64,000 nucleotides of DNA, from contig NZ_CP039543.1 of assembly GCF_013085545.1 (NCBI RefSeq), positions 3,255,322-3,319,321 on the forward strand, written 5' to 3'. Of this stretch, positions 1-9,905 are shown piece by piece (within the stretch, counting starts at the first letter, position 1; each line of letters starts with the position of its first letter). Both the position numbers and the translations under genes were made by a program. The notes beneath the pieces are model-generated. The model saw only the letters and a program-made list of their open reading frames with translations. It was not told the DNA's origin and made no database searches. This DNA is from Oceanidesulfovibrio marinus (lineage in GTDB: Bacteria; Desulfobacterota; Desulfovibrionia; Desulfovibrionales; Desulfovibrionaceae).

Positions 1-109
1 GCATGGCCTCGTTGGTGTGGGTGCGCTGCCAGTCGCCCAGCGGGACAATATACTTGGCGTGCTCGCGCTGAATATCGGCGGATTGCTCGAAAGATTGCTC
101 GTCGGTCAT
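1..109 (-). CDS. aspS: Aspartyl-tRNA synthetase, N-terminal fragment (probable; cut by window edge)
   Basis: Only the first 36 codons are inside the window. The N-terminus contains an LGDWQRTHT stretch that resembles the start of bacterial/delta-proteobacterial AspRS, where a conserved L-G-(D/N)-W-x-R-(T/S)-H motif precedes the OB-fold anticodon-binding domain. The ATG is preceded by an AGGAGC ribosome-binding site, and only 12 bp separate it from the hisS stop, so the two tRNA synthetase genes form an operon (hisS then aspS), an arrangement common in many bacteria. The fold cannot be checked because the rest of the gene lies outside the window, so the identity rests on the short N-terminal match plus context. 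Confidence 0.72.
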   Translation of the reverse strand, partial: MTDEQSFEQSADIQREHAKYIVPLGDWQRTHTNEAM

Positions 110-121
110 GAAATATCGCTC

Positions 122-1381
122 CTAGCGAAGAAAGTCGGCGAGGGCGTCCAGGTCGGACTCGCTCGTCACTGAAAAATCGTTCTGATCACCGGAGTCCAGG
201 TTCTTGACCTGAACCACGTCGCGGGCGATCTCGTCCGGCCCCATGAGCAGGCAGAAACGAGAGCGCAGCCGGTTGGCCTGTCGCATCATGGCCTTCACGC
301 TCTTGGGCGTAGGGCTCATCTCGGCGATTACGCCACGGGCGCGCATAGCCTGAAGAATAAGGAATCCGCGCGCCATCCCGGCCTCGTCGAGAATGGCGAG
401 GTAAGCGTCCGGCCTGGGAGCCTCCTCTTCCGGAAGAAGCAGCAGCAGACGCTCCATGCCGCAGGCAAAACCGATGCCCGGCTGGTCCGGACCGCCCAGG
501 TCGCGGATGAGGCCGTCGTAACGGCCGCCGCCGGCCACAGCGGATTGGGAGCCGATCTCGCCGGAGGTGACCTCGAAGGTGGTGCGGTTGTAGTAGTCCA
601 GGCCGCGCACCAGCCGCTTGTTCACGGTGTAGGGAATCTCGATGGCATCGAGGTGGGCCAGCACCTGGCCGAAGTGGTCGGAGCACTCTTCGCACACGGA
701 GTCCACCAGGGCCGGGGCATCGTCCACCAGCGCCTTGCAGCCGGGAACCTTGCAGTCCAGCACGCGCAGGGGGTTGGTGGATTTGCGGCGCAGGCAGTCC
801 TCGCACCAGCCGTCCTCGGGCACGGAGTCCAGATACGCCTTGAGCGCCTCATTGTAGGCGGGACGGCACTCGCGGCAGCCCAGGGTGTTTATCTCCAGGG
901 AAAGATTGGGAATCCTGATGCTGGAGAGGAACTGCCAAAGCATGGCCACCACCTCGGCGTCCACAGCCGGCTCGGTCAGCCCCAGGCACTCGGCGTTGAT
1001 CTGGTGGAACTGGCGCATGCGGCCCTTCTGCGGCCGCTCGTAGCGGAACATGGGGCCGAAGGTGAACAGCTTGGAGTACGGCTCGCGCGTGGCCAGGCCG
1101 GATTCGATGTACGAGCGCATGACGCCGGCCGTGGCTTCCGGCCGGAGCGTCAGGGAGCGGTCCTTGCGGTCAGGAAATGTATACATCTCCTTCTTGACCA
1201 CGTCGGTCTCCTCGCCGATGGAACGGGCGAAAAGTTCGGTCTTCTCCAGCACCGGCGTGCGCAGCTCGCGGTATCCGTAGCGGGAAAAGACGTCGCGCGC
1301 CGCGTTCTCCATAAAGGTGAACGCTTCGCTCTCCGGCGGAAAATAGTCGGCAAAGCCCTTGATTCGGGTGATCTTGCTCAT
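122..1381 (-). CDS. hisS: Histidyl-tRNA synthetase
   Basis: This 419-residue class II aminoacyl-tRNA synthetase charges tRNA-His with histidine in the cytoplasm. Visible family features are the class II motif 2 region (FRYERPQKGRMRQFHQ, about residues 112-127), the histidine-specific motif RGLDYYNRTTFEV near residue 265, and the motif 3 glycine-rich stretch AVAGGGRYDGL with a later GIGFACGMERL. Length is typical for bacterial HisRS (about 420), and the C-terminal region fits the anticodon-binding domain. The gene is followed at 12 bp by probable aspS and preceded, after about 110 bp, by a methyltransferase gene on the same strand. Nothing is missing. Confidence 0.97.
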   Translation of the reverse strand: MSKITRIKGFADYFPPESEAFTFMENAARDVFSRYGYRELRTPVLEKTELFARSIGEETDVVKKEMYTFPDRKDRSLTLRPEATAGVMRSYIESGLATREPYSKLFTFGPMFRYERPQKGRMRQFHQINAECLGLTEPAVDAEVVAMLWQFLSSIRIPNLSLEINTLGCRECRPAYNEALKAYLDSVPEDGWCEDCLRRKSTNPLRVLDCKVPGCKALVDDAPALVDSVCEECSDHFGQVLAHLDAIEIPYTVNKRLVRGLDYYNRTTFEVTSGEIGSQSAVAGGGRYDGLIRDLGGPDQPGIGFACGMERLLLLLPEEEAPRPDAYLAILDEAGMARGFLILQAMRARGVIAEMSPTPKSVKAMMRQANRLRSRFCLLMGPDEIARDVVQVKNLDSGDQNDFSVTSESDLDALADFLR

Positions 1382-1462
1382 TGGTCCAAATTATGAGTGC
1401 AGGCGCGAAACGCGCAGGAAAAAGTGAAAAGAAAGTTTGCGTAAACCAATGATTGGCGATTG

Positions 1463-1489
1463 TCAAAGCAGCAGGCGCAACGTTGCTGC
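1463..1489 (-). terminator. Possible terminator of the methyltransferase gene
   Basis: GCAGCA (1468-1473) pairs with TGCTGC (1484-1489), just past the methyltransferase stop. On the minus strand the hairpin is followed by TTTGAC, a poor U-tract, so it may be a weak terminator only. Confidence 0.3.
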
Positions 1490-1490
1490 A

Positions 1491-2255
1491 TCAGGCGGCG
1501 GGGCCGGCGGATTTCGCGCTGAACGACAACAGGGGCGTGAGCGGCGGATCGTCGAGAAGATCAAGCCGCACGGCGGCGAAGCTGCCCAGACTGTTGGGCA
1601 GGATGCCGTTCAGCCTGGTCCAGGGAAAGGCGCTGCGCCATGTGGCCGGCGGCCCGAAAAGGCAGGAGCCGCGCTGCATGGTTCTGCTGCCGGCTGCATT
1701 GTACAGCATACTCCGCACCGTGCACGAATCCAGCCAACGCACATCGCCAAGCGTTGTATGCGAAGACTTGCCGTCAGGCTTGTTTTTAGCGAACCGCTTT
1801 TTCCGCAAGACCTCAAGATGATACAAAGAATAGCGGTTCAGATAGGCCACGAGGATACCCTTGCGAGCCACGCGAACCGCCTCGCGGAGCACTGCTTCCG
1901 GATCGTCGGCCAGCTCCAGCAGCGTGATGACCAGCACGAAGTCGAAGTCGTTGTCTCCAAAGGGCAGATGCTCGGCATTGCCCACGTGGAGATCGGTGTG
2001 CTTGCCCAGACGCGTCCTGGCCGCGTCGATCATGGCCGGCGAGATGTCCAGGCCGGAGATGTCGAAGCCGAGATGCCAGAACCGTTCGAGAAACACGCCC
2101 GGTCCGCAGCCCACTTCCAGGAGCTTCTGATTGCGCCGCGGCCAGCCTGATACCAGGTAGTCGAGCAGCCGCATTTCCTGGGAAACAGCAAAACGGCCGC
2201 GCGGCGTCTCAAACCAGGCCAGATACCGGCGGACGTCTGCTGCTTCCCATCGCAT
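1491..2255 (-). CDS. Class I SAM-dependent methyltransferase (Methyltransf_11/25 type)
   Basis: The predicted 254-residue soluble protein carries the Rossmann-fold SAM-binding motif LLEVGCGPGVFLE (motif I) early on, followed by the acidic motif II loop (GLDISPAMID) and the motif around LPFGDNDFDFVLVITLLELADDP typical of UbiE/COQ5-like small-molecule methyltransferases. The substrate is not identifiable. The ATG at 2255 is chosen over upstream starts because an AGAGAGGT ribosome-binding site sits just ahead of it and longer versions would run into ilvD. It follows ilvD by 19 bp on the same strand, so it is probably co-transcribed with it; that neighbour does not suggest a specific substrate. 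Confidence 0.85.
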   Translation of the reverse strand: MRWEAADVRRYLAWFETPRGRFAVSQEMRLLDYLVSGWPRRNQKLLEVGCGPGVFLERFWHLGFDISGLDISPAMIDAARTRLGKHTDLHVGNAEHLPFGDNDFDFVLVITLLELADDPEAVLREAVRVARKGILVAYLNRYSLYHLEVLRKKRFAKNKPDGKSSHTTLGDVRWLDSCTVRSMLYNAAGSRTMQRGSCLFGPPATWRSAFPWTRLNGILPNSLGSFAAVRLDLLDDPPLTPLLSFSAKSAGPAA

Positions 2256-2274
2256 GCAATACCTCTCTGACCCG

Positions 2275-3954
<1,680 letters not shown>

Positions 3955-3982
3955 GGAAAGGACTCCTTCTTCAGGGGACGCC

Positions 3983-3996
3983 GGGGCGCAAGCCCC
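3983..3996. other. GC-rich hairpin between ilvD and ftsX
   Basis: GGGGC-GCAA-GCCCC forms a tight five-base-pair hairpin with a GNRA-type tetraloop in the 55-bp ftsX-ilvD gap. No U-tract follows on either strand, so it looks like an mRNA processing or stability structure between ftsX and ilvD rather than a terminator. Confidence 0.4.
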
Positions 3997-4009
3997 TGGC
4001 ATCAGAATG

Positions 4010-4903
4010 TTAACGCTTTACCGCCACGAAGCTGGCCAGCATACCCACGCCGGTGAGCACGCCTGCCAGGAGCAATACCTGCGAAAACGGCAGGAAGGCG
4101 AGGCGGAAAAAGTAGGGAGGGAAGTTCAAAACATTTTCCAGTGAAATCTGAACGATCTTGAGCATGCCGAGGGCCAGCACGGCGCCCAGGAAGCCCTGCG
4201 CCGTGCCGCCTGCAATGAGCGGCAGGTTGATGTACCACTCGCGCGCGCCCACGATGCGCAATATCTCGATCTCGTCGCGGCGGAAAAGCTGCGACAGCTT
4301 GATGGTGTTGCCCACCACCAGGGCCAGCACAATGAGCAAAAAGCCCACAAGCGGCCAGAGAAGGTTGCGCGAAAGCTTGGACCACGCGCCGGAAAGCTCC
4401 GTGCGCATGGGGTTGTAGCGGACGGACTGCACGCCGGGCAGGGCCTGGAGATAGTCGAGCATCTCCTTGGTCCAGACCATGGTCTCGGCCTCACCGTTCT
4501 TGCCCTCCCGGGCGGACGGCGGCGCAAAGGAGAGCAGCGCCGTGGCCGGCAGCGGGCTCTCGCTCTGCTTCCAGTTCAGATGCAGATCGTTGTCCAGACT
4601 TTTGGACAAGGCGTCGATGGCTTCAGACGGCGTATACGTCTGCACATCCATAAGATTTGGTAGAGAGGTGAAGCCTTCCCACTGCTTCTTTATCTCGCTC
4701 AGATTATGGCCGGGCTCCCAGTAGACCTGAAAGAGCACGTCGCCACGTACCCGCATAAGCTCTGCGTTGAAGTTGTGCAGCAGCAGCAGGAACAGCCCGC
4801 CCAGAAAAGCTATGAGCGTGACCGCGGCCAGCGTGAGCAGCTGGGCCCACAGGTTGATCCTGAGATCCTTCACCCCCTGGAGAAGCCGGCGCAGGACAAT
4901 CAT
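4010..4903 (-). CDS. ftsX: Cell division ABC-transporter-like permease FtsX
   Basis: FtsX (297 residues) is the inner-membrane partner of the FtsE ATPase and couples septal ring constriction to activation of periplasmic peptidoglycan hydrolases. The sequence shows one N-terminal membrane segment (about residues 20-45), a periplasmic domain of about 120 residues, then three further membrane segments, the standard FtsX topology. The start at 4903 overlaps the end of ftsE by 4 bp (ATGA), implying translational coupling; upstream extensions would overlap ftsE deeply and carry no FtsX-like residues. Confidence 0.95.
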   Translation of the reverse strand: MIVLRRLLQGVKDLRINLWAQLLTLAAVTLIAFLGGLFLLLLHNFNAELMRVRGDVLFQVYWEPGHNLSEIKKQWEGFTSLPNLMDVQTYTPSEAIDALSKSLDNDLHLNWKQSESPLPATALLSFAPPSAREGKNGEAETMVWTKEMLDYLQALPGVQSVRYNPMRTELSGAWSKLSRNLLWPLVGFLLIVLALVVGNTIKLSQLFRRDEIEILRIVGAREWYINLPLIAGGTAQGFLGAVLALGMLKIVQISLENVLNFPPYFFRLAFLPFSQVLLLAGVLTGVGMLASFVAVKR

Positions 4904-5634
4904 ATCCGGCCTCCCGGCGCAGATTGCGAGCAGCCGTCCAGCGGGCCGCCATCGGTCACATGCGTATCGACGATCTGACCGCTCTCCAGATGCATCAGCT
5001 TGGCGCCGCGGTGGTGGCACAGCAGCTCGCGCGAGTGGGTGGCGAGAATGACCGTCGTGCCGAAGCTGTTGAAATGCTTGAACACGTCCATCAAGCGCAA
5101 GGAGAGCTCGGGGTCCAGGTTGCCGGAGGGTTCATCGGCCAGGAGGAGCTGCGGATTGGTGACCACGGCGCGCGCCACGGCCACGCGTTGCTGCTCGCCG
5201 CCTGAAAGCACCTCGCAGCGGGTGTCGGCCTTGCGCTCCATGTCCAGCCCGCGCAGCACGGCGCGTACGCGCTTGCGAATCTGCTGCTCCGGCATAAGCC
5301 GCGCCTGCAGCGCCAGGGCCACGTTCTCCGCCACCGTGCGGTACGGAAGAATCTTGAAGTCCTGGAACACAAAGCTCACGTTGCGCCGCAGCAGCGGCAT
5401 GGCGGATCGGCCAATGCCGTTCATGGTGAAGCCGCAGACCTCCACCTTGCCCCTCGTGACCGGCAGAAGGCCGAAGAGCAGCCGCAGCAACGTGGTCTTT
5501 CCTGCGCCGGACGGGCCGGTCACATACAGAAAGTCGCCCTTCTCCACGGAAAAGGAGACGTCCTTGAGCGCCCAGTTGGAGCCAAAGTTGTAGGACAGCC
5601 TGTTGACCTTGAGGATAGACACGTCTTGCTCCAC
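4900..5634 (-). CDS. ftsE: Cell division ATP-binding protein FtsE
   Basis: FtsE (244 residues) is the cytoplasmic ABC ATPase of the FtsEX divisome complex. It has Walker A GPSGAGKTT (about residues 40-48), the ABC signature LSGGEQQRVAVARA, Walker B LLLADEPSGNLD, and the switch histidine in ATHSRELL. It is translationally coupled to ftsX by a 4-bp overlap. About 20 residues after the core are unremarkable. Reading comes from a 136-bp gap downstream of nrdJ. Confidence 0.96.
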   Translation of the reverse strand: MEQDVSILKVNRLSYNFGSNWALKDVSFSVEKGDFLYVTGPSGAGKTTLLRLLFGLLPVTRGKVEVCGFTMNGIGRSAMPLLRRNVSFVFQDFKILPYRTVAENVALALQARLMPEQQIRKRVRAVLRGLDMERKADTRCEVLSGGEQQRVAVARAVVTNPQLLLADEPSGNLDPELSLRLMDVFKHFNSFGTTVILATHSRELLCHHRGAKLMHLESGQIVDTHVTDGGPLDGCSQSAPGGRI

Positions 5635-5718
5635 GAGTTGCCGCAGCCGGCTGGCGGTAGTGTATGCCGACGGCCAATCTAACGGCGGCTGCTCCGCACG
5701 TCAAAGCATAAGAGCAGT

Positions 5719-5743
5719 CCCCCCGGCAGGTTGCGTCGGGGGC
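5719..5743 (-). terminator. Probable terminator of nrdJ
   Basis: CCCCCG (5720-5725) and CGGGGG (5737-5742) form a strong hairpin about 30 bp past the nrdJ stop on the minus strand. The following bases on that strand are only moderately T-rich (ACTGCTCTT). Confidence 0.5.
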
Positions 5744-5770
5744 CGTCAATGCAGGTCCCTGCCCGCATTT

Positions 5771-8038
5771 CTAACCGCATTTGGTGAAGCCGCAGGCTTG
5801 GCAGAGCAGGCACCCTTCCTGGAACGTGAGCTCGCCGCCGCAGTCCGGGCAGCGCTGCTCGTCCAAAGCGTTGTCGTCGTGCGGACGATTGGCCTCTCCG
5901 CCCATGTAGCGGTTGCGCAGCGCCCAGGCAATGGCGTCCGGCAGGGACAGCAGCAAGCCCTTCTCGCGGAACACGGGCCGCTCGCCACCGATACCCTCAA
6001 GCTGGACCACTATGTCTTCCACGTCGATGCCGGAGCGCAGGGCCAGGGAGACTAGCCGGCCGATGGCCTCCGCCTTGGCCGTGACCGAGCGCCCGGACTT
6101 CCCGATGGTCGCGAAGACCTCGAAGGGCTTGCCGTCCACTTCGTTGATGGTCAGGTACAGCACGCCGAGACCGGTCTGGATCTTCTGCGTAAAGCCGAAG
6201 ACCATGTCCGGCCTGGAGCGCACGCCCCGTTCCTTCGCTGTTTTTGCGGCAGATTCCTTCTTTTCAGCGCCGTCGCCCGTGCAGAGCACCTGGCCGGTCT
6301 TGCTGCCATCGCGATACACGGTGACGCCCTTCACGCCCTGGCGGTACGCCTCCAGATAAATCTCGCGGATGTCGTCCTCGGTAGCCTCGTTGGGCAGGTT
6401 CACGGTCTTGGACACGGCGTTGTCCGTGTATTTCTGGAAGGCGGCCTGCATGGCCAGGTGGGACTTGGCCGAAACATCCATGGCCGTGCGGAAGACGCGC
6501 AGAAGCTCCTCCGGCGCATTGGGGCAGTTGTGCAGGCGGCCAATGCGGCGCACGTGGTCCAGGATGGTTATCTTCTCGGCCTCGTCGGTCACGGTTTCGC
6601 TGACAACCAGCTCGAACACCGGGTTGACCTCCACCAGCTTCTCGCCGTCCAGCACGTTGCGGGTGAACGAGAGGGCGAAGCACGGCTCGATGCCAGAGGA
6701 GCAGCCGGCGATGATGGACAAGGAGCCGGTGGGGGCAATCGTCGTGGTAGTGGCGTTGCGGTACGGGCCCTCGCCGGTTCTGCCGAACACGCTTTCCTCG
6801 TACGCCGGGAAAGGGCCGCGCTCCTTGGCCAGGGCGGCGGATGCGGCTCGGCTCTCATCCTGCACCATCTTCATGACCTCTTTGCCCAGAGCCAGCGCCT
6901 CATCGGAATCATACGGAATGCCGAGCGCATACAGGGCGTCGGCCCAACCCATTACGCCCAGGCCGATCTTGCGGTTGGTGCGCACCATGTCCGCGATCTC
7001 GTCCAGGGGGTAGATGGACGCGTCGATGACGTCGTCCAGGAAACGGACAGCGAGGTGGATGATCTCACCGAGGCGCTTCGTGTTCAGAGTGCGAACGCCA
7101 TCGTCACCAATCTCGACGAACCTAGAAAGGTTGATGGAGCCCAGGTTGCACGCCTCATACGGCAGCAGCGGTTGCTCGCCACAGGGGTTGGTGGCCTCGA
7201 TCTCCCCTTGTGTCGGCGTGGGGTTGTCGCGATTGATGCGGTCCAGGAAGATGATGCCGGGATCGCCGCTGGCCCAGGCCTTGTTCACCAGCAGATCGAA
7301 GACCTGTGCCGCCTCCAGCCTGCCGCGGATCCTGCCGTCGCGGGGATCGAAGAGATCATAGGACTCGCCGGCCTCCACCTGCTCCATGAACTCCTGGGTC
7401 AGGGCCACGGAAAGGTTGAAGTTGTTGAACTCCCCTTCCGTCTCCTTGGCGCGGATGAACTCGATGATGTCCGGATGGTCCACCCGCAGGATGCCCATGT
7501 TGGCGCCGCGGCGCACGCCGCCCTGCTTGATCTGCTCGGTGGCGGTGTTGAATATGCGCATGAACGAGAGCGGACCCGAAGCGATGCCGCCCGTGGTGCC
7601 CACGCGCGCACCGGCAGGGCGCAACCGGGAAAAGGAAAAGCCCGTGCCGCCGCCAGACTTGTGGATGAGCGCGGCGTGCTTCAGGGCGTCGAAAATCTCC
7701 TCGATGGAGTCCGGCACCGGGAGCACGAAGCACGCGGCAAGCTGCCCAAGGGGCGTGCCGGCGTTCATCAGGGTGGGCGAGTTGGGCAGGAACACGCCCT
7801 CGATCATCAGATCGTAGAACGTCCTGGCCAGTTCTTCCGGCTCCCAGGGGCTCTTCTCGTACTTCTCCTCCTCCGCGGCGATGGAGGACGCCACACGCCA
7901 GAACATGTCGGTGGGCGACTCCTTGACGAGGCCCTCCTCGTCTTTTCGCAGGTAACGCTTGACCAGAACGGTCTCGGCGTTGGGATTGAGTGTTGGTTGC
8001 TTCAGGTCCGCGGGAGCAGGAATGGCTGTCATACTCAT
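5771..8038 (-). CDS. nrdJ: Adenosylcobalamin-dependent (class II) ribonucleoside-diphosphate reductase
   Basis: This protein of about 755 residues reduces ribonucleotides to deoxyribonucleotides using adenosylcobalamin to form the thiyl radical, so it works with or without oxygen. It carries the NPCGEQ active-site motif (about residues 283-288), the first redox cysteine in QLAACFVLP, the KSGGGTGFSFSRLRP loop, the PTGSLSIIAGCSSGIEP loop, and a zinc-ribbon-like tail with CPDCGG and CLLCQACG. It is a single-gene enzyme with no small subunit or activase nearby. Several starts are in frame (GTG 8047, ATG 8038, ATG 8032), none with a strong ribosome-binding site; 8038 is used. Its upstream region holds repeated AATGTTCATAA elements. 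cobS, for B12 synthesis, lies elsewhere in the same window. Confidence 0.95.
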   Translation of the reverse strand: MSMTAIPAPADLKQPTLNPNAETVLVKRYLRKDEEGLVKESPTDMFWRVASSIAAEEEKYEKSPWEPEELARTFYDLMIEGVFLPNSPTLMNAGTPLGQLAACFVLPVPDSIEEIFDALKHAALIHKSGGGTGFSFSRLRPAGARVGTTGGIASGPLSFMRIFNTATEQIKQGGVRRGANMGILRVDHPDIIEFIRAKETEGEFNNFNLSVALTQEFMEQVEAGESYDLFDPRDGRIRGRLEAAQVFDLLVNKAWASGDPGIIFLDRINRDNPTPTQGEIEATNPCGEQPLLPYEACNLGSINLSRFVEIGDDGVRTLNTKRLGEIIHLAVRFLDDVIDASIYPLDEIADMVRTNRKIGLGVMGWADALYALGIPYDSDEALALGKEVMKMVQDESRAASAALAKERGPFPAYEESVFGRTGEGPYRNATTTTIAPTGSLSIIAGCSSGIEPCFALSFTRNVLDGEKLVEVNPVFELVVSETVTDEAEKITILDHVRRIGRLHNCPNAPEELLRVFRTAMDVSAKSHLAMQAAFQKYTDNAVSKTVNLPNEATEDDIREIYLEAYRQGVKGVTVYRDGSKTGQVLCTGDGAEKKESAAKTAKERGVRSRPDMVFGFTQKIQTGLGVLYLTINEVDGKPFEVFATIGKSGRSVTAKAEAIGRLVSLALRSGIDVEDIVVQLEGIGGERPVFREKGLLLSLPDAIAWALRNRYMGGEANRPHDDNALDEQRCPDCGGELTFQEGCLLCQACGFTKCG

Positions 8039-8168
8039 GGGGCTCACTTAAATAGTAAGATATGCTGAAGTGATAGGTGAAACTCGTTTTACGAGCAGAC
8101 CAACATATAGGAAGCGTTGCGTCTTGAAAAGGCTCATTGGAAACCGCGTGGATCGCACCCCCGGCATT

Positions 8169-8183
8169 GTTGTATATGACAAC
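8169..8183. promoter_or_regulatory. Inverted repeat GTTGT-N5-ACAAC upstream of nrdJ
   Basis: The 15-bp sequence GTTGTATATGACAAC lies about 130 bp upstream of the nrdJ start. Its AT-rich centre and arms are reminiscent of a dimeric regulator site, such as an NrdR-type box, but it does not match the usual NrdR consensus well, so the assignment is only a suggestion. Confidence 0.3.
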
Positions 8184-8297
8184 TCAAGGATTCTGACGCG
8201 TAGCTCCGGAAAAGAAAGCTTGGATAGCATCCACTCTGCCGCCTGTTCGCTTCCTCCATCAGGCGATGTCGCTTTGGTGTTCCTGAGCATGTTCGCA

Positions 8298-8424
8298 GAA
8301 TGTTCATAACGTGGCAGAGTGATGCCCGACGTCAGAAACGTGTGCGTCGTGTTCGTTATTGATGACCGGCAATGTTCATAAATTATCTTTTTGAATCACT
8401 ATGTTATCCTGATTATGAACATTC
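8298..8424. repeat. Three copies of an AATGTTCATAA element, two forming an 11-bp inverted repeat
   Basis: AATGTTCATAA occurs at 8299-8309 and 8371-8381, and its exact reverse complement TTATGAACATT at 8413-8423. The second and third copies form a perfect 11-bp inverted repeat separated by 31 bp. The spacing and repetition suggest a regulator-binding cluster in the nrdJ upstream region. Confidence 0.6.
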
Positions 8425-8539
8425 GCACCGCCCTAATAAGAATAATAAACCTTCCTAATGTATTAATACTATAACTGCTCGTTCGTTTCTACTCTGGTGT
8501 ACTCGATAGGGAGAAGTCTTCATCCAACCGCCAAACAGG

Positions 8540-8562
8540 CCAAATCAAGACGGCGCTCCGTC
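8540..8562 (-). terminator. Probable terminator of the MFS transporter gene
   Basis: GACGG-CGCT-CCGTC (8549-8562) lies just after the MFS stop; on the minus strand it is followed by TTGATTTGG, a modest U-tract. Confidence 0.5.
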
Positions 8563-8568
8563 CTCCCC

Positions 8569-9774
8569 TCACCGTACGAGGATGACGGCGGTGACGAACA
8601 TGACCACCGCCACGACGGAGCCGCCATAGAAGACACCGTTTATGCCAAAAAACGCGTAGAGCCCCCCCATGACAAGCGGGCCGAGAGTCTGGCCGAGACG
8701 CAGGGCCATGCCGTTGACCGCCATGAACGCGCCGCGCTGCTCCATGGGCGCGTAAGAGGTGAGCAGGGACTGGACCGAGGGCAGGTTGAGCCCCTGGCCC
8801 AGGCCAAAGAGCGCAATGGGCAGCACGAACCACCAGAGTCCGTCCATATGCGCCATGAGTGCGCAGGCCACGGCGTACAGAAGGAACGCGAACTTGAAGA
8901 GCCGACGCTCGGAAAAACGCGCGATGAGCCGGCCCAGCTGAGAGGCCACCACGGCCGTCATCAAGGATGCCACCGAGATGATGCAGCCAATGGTGAAGCT
9001 TGTGGCGCCAAAAGCCCGGTGCAGCACCACGGGCAGGTAAGTCAGAAACGGGCCGTAGAGAATGATGAAGGTGGCCACGGTGGCCAGAAGCAGGCCGAGC
9101 ACCTGGGGGTTGCGGATGCCGGCAAGAATGGCGCGGAAGTACTCCCCTATCTGCTGCTGCTCCTTTGGCTCCGGGTTGCCGAGCTTGAAGAGCACGATGC
9201 ATCCCAGCGGTACGGCCAGAATTGGCAGGAAGAACGGCACGTACCAGCCGAAAATGGCCAGACTGCCGCCCACCACGGGATATGCGGCAACGGCCAGGGC
9301 CAGGATGCTGGCGTTGAGCCCCAACGCGGCGGTCCGGCGCTGCCCGGAGAAAAGATCGCCGATGATGGTAATGTTCAGCGGACCCAGCGCAGCGGCGCCC
9401 ACGCCTTGGAAAAAGCGCAGCGTGAGCAGCAGGTGGAAATCTCGCGTAAAGCAGCACGCGGCTCCTGCAATGCCAAAGAGGAAGAGCGAGGGAACGATGA
9501 TCCGTTTGCGGCCGAAGCGGTCCGCAAGCACGCCCATGACAGGGGTGAGAACGACGCCGGGGATGGTGAAGGAGGTGATGAGCAGGCCGATCTGCCTGGC
9601 CGAGATGCCGAACACTTCCATGACCTTGGGAAGGACCGGCGTGATGGACGTGACACCCATGACCACCATGAGCGTGACGCCGAAGCATATCATCAGGTTA
9701 CGGTCGAATATCAGGCGTTTTCCCGCGTCCGCCTCGGTACCGCTCGCTACGTCGCGGGCTTGCGTGTCTGTCAC
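8569..9774 (-). CDS. Major facilitator superfamily transporter (DHA1-type exporter)
   Basis: The 401-residue protein has about twelve hydrophobic membrane segments in two halves and the MFS motif A between segments 2 and 3 (GVLADRFGRKR), with SFTIPGVVLTP just before it. The layout matches drug:proton antiporter 1 family exporters, but the substrate is unknown. The start is GTG at 9774, preceded by a good GGGAGC ribosome-binding site; no ATG start is better placed. It lies on the same strand downstream of pspF with a 131-bp gap, so it could be transcribed separately. Confidence 0.88.
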   Translation of the reverse strand: MTDTQARDVASGTEADAGKRLIFDRNLMICFGVTLMVVMGVTSITPVLPKVMEVFGISARQIGLLITSFTIPGVVLTPVMGVLADRFGRKRIIVPSLFLFGIAGAACCFTRDFHLLLTLRFFQGVGAAALGPLNITIIGDLFSGQRRTAALGLNASILALAVAAYPVVGGSLAIFGWYVPFFLPILAVPLGCIVLFKLGNPEPKEQQQIGEYFRAILAGIRNPQVLGLLLATVATFIILYGPFLTYLPVVLHRAFGATSFTIGCIISVASLMTAVVASQLGRLIARFSERRLFKFAFLLYAVACALMAHMDGLWWFVLPIALFGLGQGLNLPSVQSLLTSYAPMEQRGAFMAVNGMALRLGQTLGPLVMGGLYAFFGINGVFYGGSVVAVVMFVTAVILVR

Positions 9775-9905
9775 AATTGCTCCCTGTTTAAGTCGGATTC
9801 CGATGGTTCGGAAAAGAGAAATACTCTATGGAAAAGGCGTTCGGGTCACAAGTTCTGACTCGGTACGCTGTACGATGTCCGGTCCGTGTGGGCATCACAC
9901 TTGTT

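Larger units (their letters stand above)
8039..8568. other. 530-bp intergenic region between nrdJ and the MFS gene
   Basis: No convincing gene was seen here. It is noticeably more AT-rich than its surroundings, contains three copies of an AATGTTCATAA element (8299-8309, 8371-8381 and, inverted, 8413-8423), a GTTGT-N5-ACAAC inverted repeat (8169-8183) and the hairpin terminator of the MFS gene near 8549-8562. nrdJ reads leftward from it, so it must carry the nrdJ promoter. A conserved cobalamin-riboswitch B12 box was looked for and not found. Confidence 0.6.

Noticed and set aside
8048-8290. Small minus-strand open frame upstream of nrdJ
   Set aside because: No ribosome-binding site and no homology; it overlaps the regulatory region.
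8039-8568. Cobalamin riboswitch upstream of the B12-dependent nrdJ
   Set aside because: The conserved B12-box core was searched by eye on both strands and not found; only palindromic repeats are present.
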